From assembly GCF_042651785.1 (NCBI RefSeq), contig NZ_JBHSEC010000006.1, forward strand, positions 48,610 to 112,609: DNA of 64,000 nt. The letters are read 5' to 3'. The translations under genes and the position numbers were made by a program. This DNA is from Chungangia koreensis. Its GTDB lineage: Bacteria; Bacillota; Bacilli; Bacillales_A; Planococcaceae. Each line of letters begins with the position of its first letter. Position 1 is the stretch's first letter. The notes beneath the pieces are model-generated. The model worked only from the letters and a program-made list of their open reading frames with translations. It ran no database searches and was not told where the DNA came from. Shown piece by piece: positions 25,404 to 35,114 of this stretch.

Positions 25404-26855
25404 CTAACTAATTGAGTAATTATACTTAAGTATTCCACTATCATTTTCCCTTAGCAAAAAGCCTACACTTTCAAATAGCTTTTTGGATGCAACATTATCG
25501 TTCGAGACATAGGCAATAATATTTCTTATTTCATTTCTTTCATTGCGAATTAATTCCATGCTCTTTTTAACAAGTAATTTACTTAATCCTTTTCCAGTTA
25601 TTGATTTAAATAAGCTAATACTAATTGTTGCAGAATCGTTCTCAATTTTATATCTCAATTGTCCGAGAAATTGGTCTGTATGATCCGTAATCACATAAAA
25701 TACATGGTTATTAGATTTTAAAATGTTTTTAAACCAAACTTTATGATCTTCCCATTCAATTTTATCAATGTTAAGTGAATATTTTCTTACATAATCCTCA
25801 TTAGATAATTGAAATACATCAAAAACATCTTCACTTTTTGCTTTTCTCAAGAAGTAATTTTCTTCTTTAGCTTCTTCTGATAATAGAGCATCAATAATTC
25901 TTTTACTACCTAATCCATCTATAACTCTCTCATATTTTTCGGTCAAGTTAATACGATTGCTCACTCTGACTATATTCTCGATTTCACAAATCAACTTTTC
26001 CTTAAAAAAGGGATCGTTATATTCAAGTGCTACATCAACCAAATTGAGCTCTTTTAAAGCTAAAATATTAAAATGCTGATTTTCTATAACTTTTATTGGG
26101 ATAAAAGGCGTTTGTGTAGCAATCAACTCGTAAATTGTTTGACCAGCTGCTGTTATAGCAAAGTCGGAGCTTAACATAATAGACTTCATTTCCTCAGCAG
26201 TAACATTTTCGTGAAATATGATGTTCTTTGAGCTAAAGCTCTTTATTTCTTCGATATTATCAAATGAATTTCCTATTACAACATTAAAAATTACTTCTGA
26301 GAATTTACTACTAAGCTCGTTTAAGATGACTGGAGTTAAATTGTGGATATCGGATCCACCAAGTGTAATTAAAACTTCTTTAACTTGAGATTTAATTTCT
26401 TGTCTTTCAACTTGAACGAAGGGGCTTCTCAAAATTATATATTTCGCCCCAAGTAAATAGCAATTAGTATCAACGTTAGAATACTTAATTGATTTGGTAC
26501 CAAGGGATGGATTCACAACTATTCCTTTGGGATATTTAATCCTTCCAATATCATCTATAAACAATGCCTTTTTTGCTAAACTTGAAATTACTTGATATAT
26601 TTCTTCTCGGGCTAAGTAAGAGTCCACAATACAAAAGTCGTTGTGTTTTATGTAGTTTGTCAAAAAGTCTTTCGAAAGCCAATTCACAACCATGTTTTTT
26701 TTCTTTTCTATAATCTCAAATTTCTCTTTGTCACCATTAATGATGAATTCAGCTTCAATTCCTCTACCTTCTAATTCATCATATAAAGAACAACACCTTG
26801 AGATATGTCCTAGTCCAATTTGACTTCCACCTTCTGTGAATATCAATGCCCTCAT
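25404..26855 (-). CDS. pseG: fused PseG hydrolase and PseH acetyltransferase
   Basis: A 483-residue two-domain enzyme. Residues 1 to about 325 match PseG, a GT-B-like UDP-sugar hydrolase: FTEGGSQIGLGHISRC contains the G-x-G-H catalytic motif, and ITLGGSDIHNLTP and FAITAAGQTIYELIAT are the nucleotide-side motifs. Residues about 336-483 form a GNAT N-acetyltransferase (FLRKAKSEDVFDVFQLSNED, then SITGKGLSKLLVKKSMELI with the acetyl-CoA loop, then YVSNDNVASKKLFESVGF), as in PseH. Together they acetylate the 4-amino sugar and cut UDP from the product. PseG and PseH are separate proteins in Campylobacter and Helicobacter. The ATG is 7 nt after AAGGAT. Confidence 0.92.
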   Translation of the reverse strand: MRALIFTEGGSQIGLGHISRCCSLYDELEGRGIEAEFIINGDKEKFEIIEKKKNMVVNWLSKDFLTNYIKHNDFCIVDSYLAREEIYQVISSLAKKALFIDDIGRIKYPKGIVVNPSLGTKSIKYSNVDTNCYLLGAKYIILRSPFVQVERQEIKSQVKEVLITLGGSDIHNLTPVILNELSSKFSEVIFNVVIGNSFDNIEEIKSFSSKNIIFHENVTAEEMKSIMLSSDFAITAAGQTIYELIATQTPFIPIKVIENQHFNILALKELNLVDVALEYNDPFFKEKLICEIENIVRVSNRINLTEKYERVIDGLGSKRIIDALLSEEAKEENYFLRKAKSEDVFDVFQLSNEDYVRKYSLNIDKIEWEDHKVWFKNILKSNNHVFYVITDHTDQFLGQLRYKIENDSATISISLFKSITGKGLSKLLVKKSMELIRNERNEIRNIIAYVSNDNVASKKLFESVGFLLRENDSGILKYNYSIS

Positions 26856-26870
26856 AATATCAATCCTTTT

Positions 26871-27605
26871 TTACTTAATTTTCTTTTGTTCAATATGTGC
26901 ATTAATTGTAAAAAGGGTTGGTTCTTCCTTAAAGAGCTCAATGATATCTGGTAGATAAAAATTATGAATTCCTTTATAAAGTCTGTTATATATTTCACTG
27001 ATAAGCTCGAAATCGTCTTCAGTATCTAACGTCCAGCGGTATTTAGAATAATCCATATCATTTTTGAAATAGAGTATCTTATTACTATACTCATATATGA
27101 AAGGGGTGACATGTTCTCGGTGATAATTTTCTTTTCCATTTAAAAATGCATTCTCAAGCATTTCAAAAGAAAAAATTTCAGTATCTAATCCTCTTGGATA
27201 TGTTCTTTGCGTAAGATCTGATCCAGCATTTGTTACAAGATCATAGCTACCATTTAGATAGTATTTAATTATTTTATCAATAACATTTGGATCAATTAGT
27301 GGACAGTCTGATGTAATCCTAATGATAGTATCAACATTGTTCTCTTTTGCAGCAAAATAATAACGGCTAAGGACATCATCTTCACTGCCCCGATAGACCT
27401 TACTACCGCAATTAATTGCTTCCATTTCAATAATATTGTCTCTCTCATGAATTGTTGTTGCAATTATAATATCTTCGATTAATTTCGATTGTCTTACTCG
27501 TTCAATCACATGAGATAATACTGTTTTTCCCTTTAATTCTTTCATGACTTTTCCTGAAAGCCTTGTTGAACCCATTCTTGCTTGGATAATAGCCGCAATT
27601 TTCAT
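26871..27605 (-). CDS. pseF: pseudaminic acid cytidylyltransferase
   Basis: A 244-residue nucleotidyltransferase of the CMP-sialic acid synthetase group; it activates pseudaminic acid as CMP-Pse. The N-terminal IQARMGSTRLSGKVMKEL is the CTP-binding signature, followed by TSDCPLIDP with the metal-binding Asp and the family phrase YPRGLDTEIFS. RWTLDTEDDF is typical near the end. It lies between pseC and the fused pseG-pseH, with 15 and 9 bp spacing, consistent with an operon. The assignment depends partly on the neighbouring pathway genes. Confidence 0.92.
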   Translation of the reverse strand: MKIAAIIQARMGSTRLSGKVMKELKGKTVLSHVIERVRQSKLIEDIIIATTIHERDNIIEMEAINCGSKVYRGSEDDVLSRYYFAAKENNVDTIIRITSDCPLIDPNVIDKIIKYYLNGSYDLVTNAGSDLTQRTYPRGLDTEIFSFEMLENAFLNGKENYHREHVTPFIYEYSNKILYFKNDMDYSKYRWTLDTEDDFELISEIYNRLYKGIHNFYLPDIIELFKEEPTLFTINAHIEQKKIK

Positions 27606-27614
27606 ATAATTACC

Positions 27615-28787
27615 CTACTTTCGATAAAAATTTAATACTTTATTTACGGCTGATATTACATCATTAACATCATCTTCTGTCATAGCAGGGAAAAGTGGCA
27701 ATGTAATGATTTCCTCATACAACTTTTCCGCATTAGGACAAATACCACGTTGATAACCCAATTGTGCATAGTATGGTAGGAGATGAACAGGAATATAGTG
27801 TACATTAACACCAATATTCTCCTGAAGTAACCCTTCAAAAATATCTTTTCTGTTTCCTGATAACTTCTCTAAATCAAGGCGAATAATATACAAATGCCAA
27901 CTCGATGAGACATTTGGATCTTGATAAGGAGTTTGAATTTCATCAATCTCTTTAAATGCATCATCGTACATAGATACATATTTTTTTCTTAAATCAATAA
28001 ACTTATCAATTTTCTTTAATTGACTATCGCCTAATGCAGCTTGAATATCCGTCATACGATAATTAAATCCTAAAAACTGCATTTCATAATACCAAGGGCC
28101 ATGATTTTCAATCAATTTATCAGGCGCTCTTGTAATCCCGTGGGATCGAAATTGTAATAATTTTAGATAATATTCTTCATTATTAGTTGTAATAATGCCA
28201 CCCTCACCTGATGTAATATGTTTAACAGGATGGAAACTAAACATAGTCATATCACTCAGGGAACCTATCATATGTCCTTTATAGGTAGCACCTAAAGCAT
28301 GGGCAGCATCTTCAATGACAATTAAATTATTCTTTTTAGCAATTTGATGTATTTCATCTAAGGCAACTGGCTGACCAGTGAAATGTACAGGAATAATAGC
28401 CTTTGTATTATTAGTAATTAAGCTTTCAACTTTTAGTGGGTCAATATTATACGTTTCTGGATCTACATCGGCAAAAACGGGCTTCCCCCCCTGATAAAGA
28501 ACGCAATTTGCACTTGCAGCAAAGGTCAGTGGGGTAGTAATAACTTCATCACCTTTTCCTATATCGGCAGCAAAACATGCCCCATGAAGGGCAGCTGTTC
28601 CATTAGAAAATGCAACAGCATACTTTGCTCCGACATAATTTGCAATTGCTATCTCAAACTCTCCAACTGCAGGACCTGTTGTTAAGTAATCACTTTTTAG
28701 TATATTAACTACCGCTTGAATATCATCTTCATCAATCCATTGTCGTCCATAAGGCAGATAATTGTCTCTAATTGGTTTATTAATCAC
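27615..28787 (-). CDS. pseC: PLP aminotransferase for UDP-4-amino-4,6-dideoxy-sugar (PseC)
   Basis: A 390-residue DegT/DnrJ/EryC1 aminotransferase. It adds the 4-amino group to the keto sugar made by PseB. The PLP Lys is in MFSFHPVKHITSGEGG, with VIEDAAHALGATYKG before it and NYRMTDIQAALG after it. The start is GTG at 28787, which has AAAGGA 8 nt upstream; a TTG two codons earlier is too close to this site. It lies 44 bp after pseB. The UDP-AltdiNAc-type product is passed to the GNAT domain of the next but one gene. Confidence 0.92.
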   Translation of the reverse strand: MINKPIRDNYLPYGRQWIDEDDIQAVVNILKSDYLTTGPAVGEFEIAIANYVGAKYAVAFSNGTAALHGACFAADIGKGDEVITTPLTFAASANCVLYQGGKPVFADVDPETYNIDPLKVESLITNNTKAIIPVHFTGQPVALDEIHQIAKKNNLIVIEDAAHALGATYKGHMIGSLSDMTMFSFHPVKHITSGEGGIITTNNEEYYLKLLQFRSHGITRAPDKLIENHGPWYYEMQFLGFNYRMTDIQAALGDSQLKKIDKFIDLRKKYVSMYDDAFKEIDEIQTPYQDPNVSSSWHLYIIRLDLEKLSGNRKDIFEGLLQENIGVNVHYIPVHLLPYYAQLGYQRGICPNAEKLYEEIITLPLFPAMTEDDVNDVISAVNKVLNFYRK

Positions 28788-28831
28788 AGTCAAATTCCTT
28801 TCATTTTTTTTAATAAGAGAAGAAATATCAT

Positions 28832-29806
28832 CTACTCTTTTACTAATTCTCTTAGGTCATCGACAGTTAACCAATGGTCATTTATATTACTTACGTAGGT
28901 AAAACCTTCTGGTAATGTCTTACCACCGCTTGAATATTCTTCTCTCCACCAAGGAAATTCCGGTTGAATGACATAATACGTATCATATTCTAAAGTATGA
29001 CGAGCATCATCTTCTGTAATCATTGCTTCATGTAATTTTTCTCCTGGACGAATTCCAACTATCTTAATGTCACATTCAGGAGCAATTGCTTGGGCCAAAT
29101 TGGTGACTTTCATGCTTGGAATTTTCGGAATGAAGATTTCCCCGCCCTTCATTCTTTGAAGATTGTCAATTACGAATTGAACACCTTGGTCTAAGGTAAT
29201 CCAAAAACGAGTCATTCTTTCATCAGTAATTGGAAGTTCAGTTGCACCATTTTCCTTAAGTTTCTTAAAGAATGGTACAACACTACCTCGACTTCCTACT
29301 ACATTACCATAACGAACAACTGAAAATCTGGTTTCTTTATTTCCTGCATATGAATTACCAGCAACAAATAATTTATCTGATGCTAATTTAGTTGCTCCGT
29401 ATAAGTTGACTGGACTAGCTGCTTTGTCTGTACTTAATGCTATTACTCGTTTAACACCACGATCAATAGCAGCTTCAATTATATTTTGTGCACCATGGAT
29501 ATTTGTCTTAACTGCTTCAAAAGGATTATACTCGCAAGCACCAACATGCTTTAGAGCAGCTGCATGAATTACAATATCTACTCCGTCAAATGCTCTATAT
29601 AAACGATCTTTATCACGGACATCACCTATAAAGAAACGAATACGAGGATCCGTAAACTCTTGAGCCATTTCATATTGTTTTAATTCGTCACGACTAAAAA
29701 CAATTACCTTTTTTACGTGATGTTCCAATACCTTAGAAATAAATTTTTTACCGAAAGAACCAGTTCCACCTGTCACTAAAATAGTTTTGTTGTTTATATT
29801 AAACAT
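28832..29806 (-). CDS. pseB: UDP-GlcNAc 4,6-dehydratase, inverting (PseB)
   Basis: A 324-residue short SDR dehydratase that starts the pseudaminic acid pathway from UDP-GlcNAc, giving UDP-2-acetamido-2,6-dideoxy-L-arabino-hexos-4-ulose. The NAD motif VTGGTGSFGKKF is near residue 11. Catalytic-type regions are AALKHVGACEYNPFEAV, TDKAASPVNLYGATK with Tyr and Lys, and GSRGSVVPFF. The soluble short form without membrane helices marks PseB; the long membrane form is at 37380. It has GAGGAG 7 nt before the ATG and overlaps the upstream gene by 8 bp. Confidence 0.95.
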   Translation of the reverse strand: MFNINNKTILVTGGTGSFGKKFISKVLEHHVKKVIVFSRDELKQYEMAQEFTDPRIRFFIGDVRDKDRLYRAFDGVDIVIHAAALKHVGACEYNPFEAVKTNIHGAQNIIEAAIDRGVKRVIALSTDKAASPVNLYGATKLASDKLFVAGNSYAGNKETRFSVVRYGNVVGSRGSVVPFFKKLKENGATELPITDERMTRFWITLDQGVQFVIDNLQRMKGGEIFIPKIPSMKVTNLAQAIAPECDIKIVGIRPGEKLHEAMITEDDARHTLEYDTYYVIQPEFPWWREEYSSGGKTLPEGFTYVSNINDHWLTVDDLRELVKE

Positions 29807-30845
29807 TATTATTCTCCTCTTTTGTTATAATGTGATATTTCACTTCATTTTTTCCCCAATATTTTTCTACTACCAGTCTTTGTTTTTCAGTAATAATATA
29901 GCTTAAATTGGAAAATGCATCTATAACTTCCTCAATTTCTTCATCTCGTATCTTTACATAATTTTGATTTTTCCTTTCTTTGAATTCCTCTTCTACTCGT
30001 TCTCCTTCAAGCTTCTGAAATTGATTAAATAAATAATGTGGTTTATTACGAGCTACACAATATCCTATATGTGTTCCTACTGTATTTGAAATTGTCATAT
30101 CTGACAAATCAATAATATCCTTTAGTCTTCCTAAAAAATTCGGATCATTTCTATGACCTGCTGTAACGACCTTAAAATCTTTTTTCTCATATTCTAAATA
30201 TCTTTGATCTTGAATATCCTTCCAATACATGCATACAAAAACATTGTCAAAGTCTAATGAAATTTTCTCGATTTCTTTTATAAAATCTTCTGTATTATAT
30301 TTATAACTAACCCCTTCAATAGAGTGACTTGGAAACACTAAGAGAATTTTACCATATTTTTCTTTTATCTCTTCTTTGTTTTTTATTTTCATGAGTCCTA
30401 CTGAATAGTTTATATAGGGACCTATAGTCACAACTTTTCTATTTTCTTTGTTAGCATTACTTTCTTTAAATTTATTTTCTAAATGCTTTACCCTTTGATA
30501 GCTATAGGTAATAATATTTGAATCAATATTATATGTACCAATTTGAACATGGTTCCCAAAGTAATATCCATGTTCAATGTAATCACTATGTTTTAACTTA
30601 CCTTTAAGTGCATTATCCACGGCTTTATCATTTCCATACAATGAATTTTCCTTGTAAAAAAAATTTGAGTACAATCGTAAATCGCTACTTAGTTCCTTAA
30701 AACTAAATATTTCAATCTTCGCTCTATTTTTAACTTCTTTTTTAAATCGATAAAGAAAAATAATATTTATTTTATGGAAAAGTAGCTTTAGCACTAATAT
30801 CAAATAGTACAATTTATAATATTTTTTAACTACTTTTTTTAACAT
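29799..30845 (-). CDS. unknown protein, possible GT-B glycosyltransferase for pseudaminic acid
   Basis: I do not recognise this 348-residue protein as a named family. It is very Lys/Tyr/Asn-rich. A hydrophobic N-terminal segment (about 11-32) may associate with the membrane. The C-terminal half has the sort of signature seen in GT-B transferases: KILLVFPSHSIEGVSYKY, then VFVCMYWKDI, TAGHRNDPNFLG, and MTISNTVGTHIGYCVARNKP, the last recalling a nucleotide-binding turn that chooses the sugar donor. Its position directly upstream of pseB and next to a GT2 gene makes a transferase, perhaps one using CMP-pseudaminic acid, attractive (inference). It overlaps pseB by 8 bp and starts 2 bp after the GT2 gene. 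Confidence 0.6.
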   Translation of the reverse strand: MLKKVVKKYYKLYYLILVLKLLFHKINIIFLYRFKKEVKNRAKIEIFSFKELSSDLRLYSNFFYKENSLYGNDKAVDNALKGKLKHSDYIEHGYYFGNHVQIGTYNIDSNIITYSYQRVKHLENKFKESNANKENRKVVTIGPYINYSVGLMKIKNKEEIKEKYGKILLVFPSHSIEGVSYKYNTEDFIKEIEKISLDFDNVFVCMYWKDIQDQRYLEYEKKDFKVVTAGHRNDPNFLGRLKDIIDLSDMTISNTVGTHIGYCVARNKPHYLFNQFQKLEGERVEEEFKERKNQNYVKIRDEEIEEVIDAFSNLSYIITEKQRLVVEKYWGKNEVKYHIITKEENNNV

Positions 30846-30847
30846 TT

Positions 30848-31795
30848 CTATATGCTCCCGATTTGTTTCGTATAAAAAATATAATATAATAATCCGAATA
30901 TTTTGTATTTCAATCTATTCGATTTAATAAACTTTGAGAATAGCCTTCGCTCGCTTAGTTTCTTTTTTATATTTCTAACCTCGGTTTTGTCATTTAGATA
31001 CTTTAGTTTTCTTATTACAGTTACATACAAATATAATTCAGAATTTAGTAATACCTTAGAATTATAATCTTGATTAAAATGATTTAAACTCTCTGCAACC
31101 ACTAAGTAATTATCTAGTTTATTTATATTTAAATCACTCATTATAGATCCTTCTCTTTGTCTATACATAATGATTACTTCATCTATATATTTCACCCTAG
31201 TAGCAAGGTAATACGCCCTTGGCGTAAACTCCATATCTTCATAAATTATTCCTTCAATAAAATTCAGGTTAGTTTTAACTAAAAATTCTTTTTTATATAA
31301 TTTGTTCCATACAATTGACATAATTGACTTAGTTTTCACACCTATATCATACATTTCTTGGCCGGTCATAATTTTATTTTTAATTTTCTCTGTTCTTTCT
31401 ATACAAAAGTTTTTACTTTTATCTTCATAATCATATTCAAAGTCTGCAATTACAAAATCTAAATCATCCTTAACAATCTCATTGTGAAGTAAAGATAGTA
31501 CATAGTTATGCTTAAAATAGTCATCGCTATCTATAAACATTACATATTTACCCTTAGCATGTTTAAGCCCACTATTTCTCGCCCCACCTAAACCTTTATT
31601 GTTTTGGTCTACAAGAACAATTTTATCATTTATATTTTCGTATGATTTTAAAATTTCCAGGCTATTATCGGTTGATCCATCGTTAACACATACAATTTCA
31701 TATTTACCTTTTAAATCTTGGTTTAGTAAAGAGTCTATACACTCTTTTAAATATTTTTCAACATTATATACGGGTACAATTATACTTATATCCAT
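30848..31795 (-). CDS. GT2-family glycosyltransferase
   Basis: A 315-residue cytoplasmic GT-A glycosyltransferase. SIIVPVYNVEKYLKECIDSL opens the fold, VNDGSTDNSLEIL and VMFIDSDDYF (DxD site) follow, and WNKLYKKEFL and the ED catalytic region EDMEFTPRAYYLA are as in the EpsH/WaaB-like group. It adds one sugar to the lipid-linked unit of this locus; donor and acceptor are not predictable. The C-terminus is very basic. It is followed 2 bp later by the 29799 gene and preceded by the polymerase gene. Confidence 0.9.
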   Translation of the reverse strand: MDISIIVPVYNVEKYLKECIDSLLNQDLKGKYEIVCVNDGSTDNSLEILKSYENINDKIVLVDQNNKGLGGARNSGLKHAKGKYVMFIDSDDYFKHNYVLSLLHNEIVKDDLDFVIADFEYDYEDKSKNFCIERTEKIKNKIMTGQEMYDIGVKTKSIMSIVWNKLYKKEFLVKTNLNFIEGIIYEDMEFTPRAYYLATRVKYIDEVIIMYRQREGSIMSDLNINKLDNYLVVAESLNHFNQDYNSKVLLNSELYLYVTVIRKLKYLNDKTEVRNIKKKLSERRLFSKFIKSNRLKYKIFGLLYYIFYTKQIGSI

Positions 31796-31811
31796 TTTAA
31801 TCTACCCCCTT

Positions 31812-32858
31812 TTATACTTCTAAAAAAATAGATTTATACTCTAACCTAAAAGTCTCTGAATTTAAAAATAAAGACTGCGCAAAAAAAGTAAATGCAACTA
31901 TTACTGCTAAAATAAAAAAGAACATCCTTTTTCCTTTATTCGGTATATGCTCAATCATTTTTGGTATCGCTGCTATACCAAATATGAAAAGATATATTCC
32001 TATCCTGTCAAACATAAAACTTGAAATAGCTAGTATATTAATTAGTGTTCCAATCAAGTAATAATTGACGTCTATTTGGTATTTTTTTTCTTTTTTCGTA
32101 AAATACATTAACAATGAAATAAAAATTATATTTAATAAAACTCCTAGTGACAATATATTTACATCTTCGTTGAATAAACCTCTAAGACTGTAATAGTGTG
32201 AATAAATTGGTATCCTATAAGCAACAAAATTAAATACTATATGTGCTATCCCACTATATACGAATATGTAAGCAAGTACGACCATTACTAAATACTTATT
32301 TATAGAGATCTTTATGTCTTTTATGAAGTAAAGAGGTAATAGTAATAAAATTGAGTAGTGAAATCCAGCTCCTAATAACATGAAAATAATAAATTTTATC
32401 AACTTTCTCTCTTTTATATAGTTACTGGCATAAAAAAATATTGCTACCGCAACACCTTGTCTCATTAGATTCATAAAAATTAAAGCTGTATTTGAAGAAT
32501 ATATAAATATAGCTAACACCAAATAAATTCCTTTGATATTTTTCTTTTTCAACCCTAGATAAATGAAAATATTAGTGAGAAATACCATTACAAAAGTTAA
32601 ATAGTGAAATTTATCAAATTGAGTTTTAATAAAATACATCAATAAGGAGTAAATTGGTTCATATGAAAATGAATTATAACGCATATTAAAGTCTGCTTCA
32701 TAATTAAAATAGTCAATTCCAACTCCATACCTAAAACCTATCATCAATGTTAAAAAAGATAATAAAAGCACTCCTAATAGTTCACTTAAAATTCTAGACT
32801 TAGTAATTATTGATAATAGAAAAGCATATATTATTAATCCTAATAAAAAGTAGTACAT
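31812..32858 (-). CDS. EpsG/Wzy-type polysaccharide polymerase
   Basis: A 348-residue membrane protein with about ten hydrophobic segments. GFRYGVGIDYFNYEADFN in the first extracellular loop is the mark of the EpsG family, which are Wzy-like polymerases of Gram-positive exopolysaccharides. It would join the repeat units flipped by the 23066 protein. The GT4 gene at 32888 lies 29 bp upstream. The ribosome site GGGGAAAGGT runs right up to the ATG. Confidence 0.87.
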   Translation of the reverse strand: MYYFLLGLIIYAFLLSIITKSRILSELLGVLLLSFLTLMIGFRYGVGIDYFNYEADFNMRYNSFSYEPIYSLLMYFIKTQFDKFHYLTFVMVFLTNIFIYLGLKKKNIKGIYLVLAIFIYSSNTALIFMNLMRQGVAVAIFFYASNYIKERKLIKFIIFMLLGAGFHYSILLLLPLYFIKDIKISINKYLVMVVLAYIFVYSGIAHIVFNFVAYRIPIYSHYYSLRGLFNEDVNILSLGVLLNIIFISLLMYFTKKEKKYQIDVNYYLIGTLINILAISSFMFDRIGIYLFIFGIAAIPKMIEHIPNKGKRMFFFILAVIVAFTFFAQSLFLNSETFRLEYKSIFLEV

Positions 32859-32887
32859 ACCTTTCCCCGATTCTCTTTAGTATGCTG

Positions 32888-33976
32888 TCAATAAATTTTT
32901 AATAACATCCTCAGCTGTTTCCTAATATCATATGTTTCAGCTTTATTAATACATATTTTAGCTATTTTTTCATAAAGAACATGATTTTCCAACAAAATAT
33001 TAATTATATCTTTTAGTTCATCTTCGTTTTCGAATAACCTTCCAGCTTCCTTTACAACATCAGCTAATCCTGGTATGTTACTTGTCACAACAGGCTTTCT
33101 TGCTGCCATACCTTCTACTGCAGTTAAACCAAACCCTTCCCAGTGCGAGGATAAAACAACAATATCAACAGTTTTTAGTATCTCAGGAATATCTTTCCTA
33201 AATCCTAAGAAATGTACTCTATCTGTTATACCTAACTGATTAGCAAATTCTTTATTTTGATCCAACAAAGGTCCTTCTCCCACAAGTAATAAATGAACAT
33301 CGTCTGGTAATGTACTAATAGCTTTTATTAAAGTTGGTTGATCCTTTGCCTCCGAAAATCTACCAACCATGCAAACAAGCTTTGTATTATCATCAATACT
33401 CTCGACTAAATCCGTTTTGCTGTAAGGAGAAGCTTGTTTTATTTTTTCTACGTCTACTCCATTTTCTATAACAACATGTTTATCTACTTTTTTTCGTTTA
33501 GGATCGATCCAATTTATAAGGTTTTCTTTTGTTTTTTCAGAAATTGAGATAATTGCATCATAGTTAGAGTAAATAAACTTCTCAATTGGTCTAAAATAGG
33601 ATTTTTCACGCCTTTTGTTATGAGTACTATGCTCTGTAGTGATGAATTTTATATTCTTTTTTTTAATTAATGGTCTTGTTAAAGCTACCCAATATTGGGC
33701 AGGGAAAGTATGGGAGTGGACTATATTATAATTACCTCTAAATATATATTTTTTCACCTCAAAAATATTACGAGGATCATATATGTTTTTATATTTGACA
33801 ATATTAACTTTCACACCTTGTGTAATCAAAGAGTCATAGAATACATTGTTTTTATCTGTTAACAGTAGAATATCTACTTCTAAATCTCCCACTTGATTCA
33901 TTAGTGGCGTTAATTCTTTAAGGAGCTTTTCAGCCCCTCCTGAGCCTAAATTATTTATTATATGCAATATTTTCAC
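32888..33976 (-). CDS. GT4-family glycosyltransferase
   Basis: A retaining GT-B glycosyltransferase of about 362 residues. LHIINNLGSGGAEKLLKEL opens the N-terminal Rossmann domain; VCMVGRFSEAKDQPTLIKA and the donor-site motif SSHWEGFGLTAVEGMAARKP (E-x7-E) mark the C-terminal domain. It acts in repeat-unit assembly. I prefer a GTG start at 33976, 6 nt after AAGGCGG; the ATG two codons upstream directly abuts this site. It overlaps the end of the next GT4 gene by about 26 bp, so the two are probably translationally coupled. Confidence 0.9.
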   Translation of the reverse strand: MKILHIINNLGSGGAEKLLKELTPLMNQVGDLEVDILLLTDKNNVFYDSLITQGVKVNIVKYKNIYDPRNIFEVKKYIFRGNYNIVHSHTFPAQYWVALTRPLIKKKNIKFITTEHSTHNKRREKSYFRPIEKFIYSNYDAIISISEKTKENLINWIDPKRKKVDKHVVIENGVDVEKIKQASPYSKTDLVESIDDNTKLVCMVGRFSEAKDQPTLIKAISTLPDDVHLLLVGEGPLLDQNKEFANQLGITDRVHFLGFRKDIPEILKTVDIVVLSSHWEGFGLTAVEGMAARKPVVTSNIPGLADVVKEAGRLFENEDELKDIINILLENHVLYEKIAKICINKAETYDIRKQLRMLLKIY

Positions 33977-35114
33977 GCTCATCCGCCTTACTATTCATTA
34001 ACTTATTATAAATAATTTCCATATCAGATATCACATTCTCAATAGTATAGTTTTTTATTTGCTGAAGATTATTCTCACCAAACATACTTCTTAATTCTTT
34101 ATCTGATTTTAACTTCCCAATATACTTAACAAACCCTTTTACATCATTAGGTTTAACTAAATACCCGCCTTTTCCTCCTTCAATTAAGTCTGAATTACCT
34201 CTTATATTAGAACACACTACTGGCAAACCATTTGCCATAGCCTCCATTAGAGACACTGAAAGTCCTTCTCTAAACGAAGGAAATACAAATAGGTCTGAAA
34301 TCTTATATATATCAGAAATGTCTTTTCTAAAACCTAATAAATGAACCTGTCTTTCTATTCCTAACTCTATACTTAAATTTCTTAATTTTTGTTCCAATAC
34401 CCCTTGTCCACATATAATATAGTGAATTTGGCTATTCTTAAGTTTAGCTAATGCTGTAATAATGACTTCATGATTTTTGTTCTTATTAAGTTCTCCAACT
34501 GATAACAGGAAAAATACATTATTTGGCAATCCTAATTCCTTACATTTTAACTTTTTATCAACCTTAAAACTATTAACCTTGTTTAAATCTAATCCAACTC
34601 CGGGGATATACTCTATATGCATAGCTTTAAATCTTTTAGCTCTTCTGAAATCTTCTTTATTAATTGTAATAAGTTCATCTGTATATCTTGCTAAGTATCT
34701 TTCAATTGGATAATATAATAACCAATTTGCAATAGGAGCACCCTTATAAAAATGGAATCCATGAGCTGTATAGATAACATTTGTATTTTTTTTTCTTGCA
34801 TTTCGTGCTGCAATTCGGGTAAGGGCTCCCCCCATAGGGGTATGGCAGTGAATTATATCAAACTCATTAGATTCGATAATTTCTTTTAGTTGATTATATG
34901 TTTTAAAATTATTTAGTTTTATAGGAGAACGTTCAAATGGAAGGTCGTAATAATAATCGCAATAGGGTATGACACAGTCTTCCTTATTTTCATAATCGTT
35001 TTTTGCACAAACATAAGTCTCATACCCGTTCTCCTTAAACCAATTTAAAAAGGGAAGATGAAATACCATAATATGGGCTTTTACTACAGTAGCTACAAAC
35101 AATACTTTTTTCAT
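33951..35114 (-). CDS. GT4-family glycosyltransferase
   Basis: A 387-residue GT-B enzyme. AHIMVFHLPFLNWFKENGYE and CHTPMGGALTRIAAR are N-terminal motifs seen in EpsD-type transferases, and TAHGFHFYKGAP is a close match to that group. SVGELNKNKNHEVIITAL and FPSFREGLSVSLMEAMANGL form the donor site. It should add an early sugar of the repeat unit after the initiating transferase. Start and stop overlap the neighbours (4 bp with the SDR gene upstream, ATGA type). Confidence 0.92.
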   Translation of the reverse strand: MKKVLFVATVVKAHIMVFHLPFLNWFKENGYETYVCAKNDYENKEDCVIPYCDYYYDLPFERSPIKLNNFKTYNQLKEIIESNEFDIIHCHTPMGGALTRIAARNARKKNTNVIYTAHGFHFYKGAPIANWLLYYPIERYLARYTDELITINKEDFRRAKRFKAMHIEYIPGVGLDLNKVNSFKVDKKLKCKELGLPNNVFFLLSVGELNKNKNHEVIITALAKLKNSQIHYIICGQGVLEQKLRNLSIELGIERQVHLLGFRKDISDIYKISDLFVFPSFREGLSVSLMEAMANGLPVVCSNIRGNSDLIEGGKGGYLVKPNDVKGFVKYIGKLKSDKELRSMFGENNLQQIKNYTIENVISDMEIIYNKLMNSKADERENIAYNK

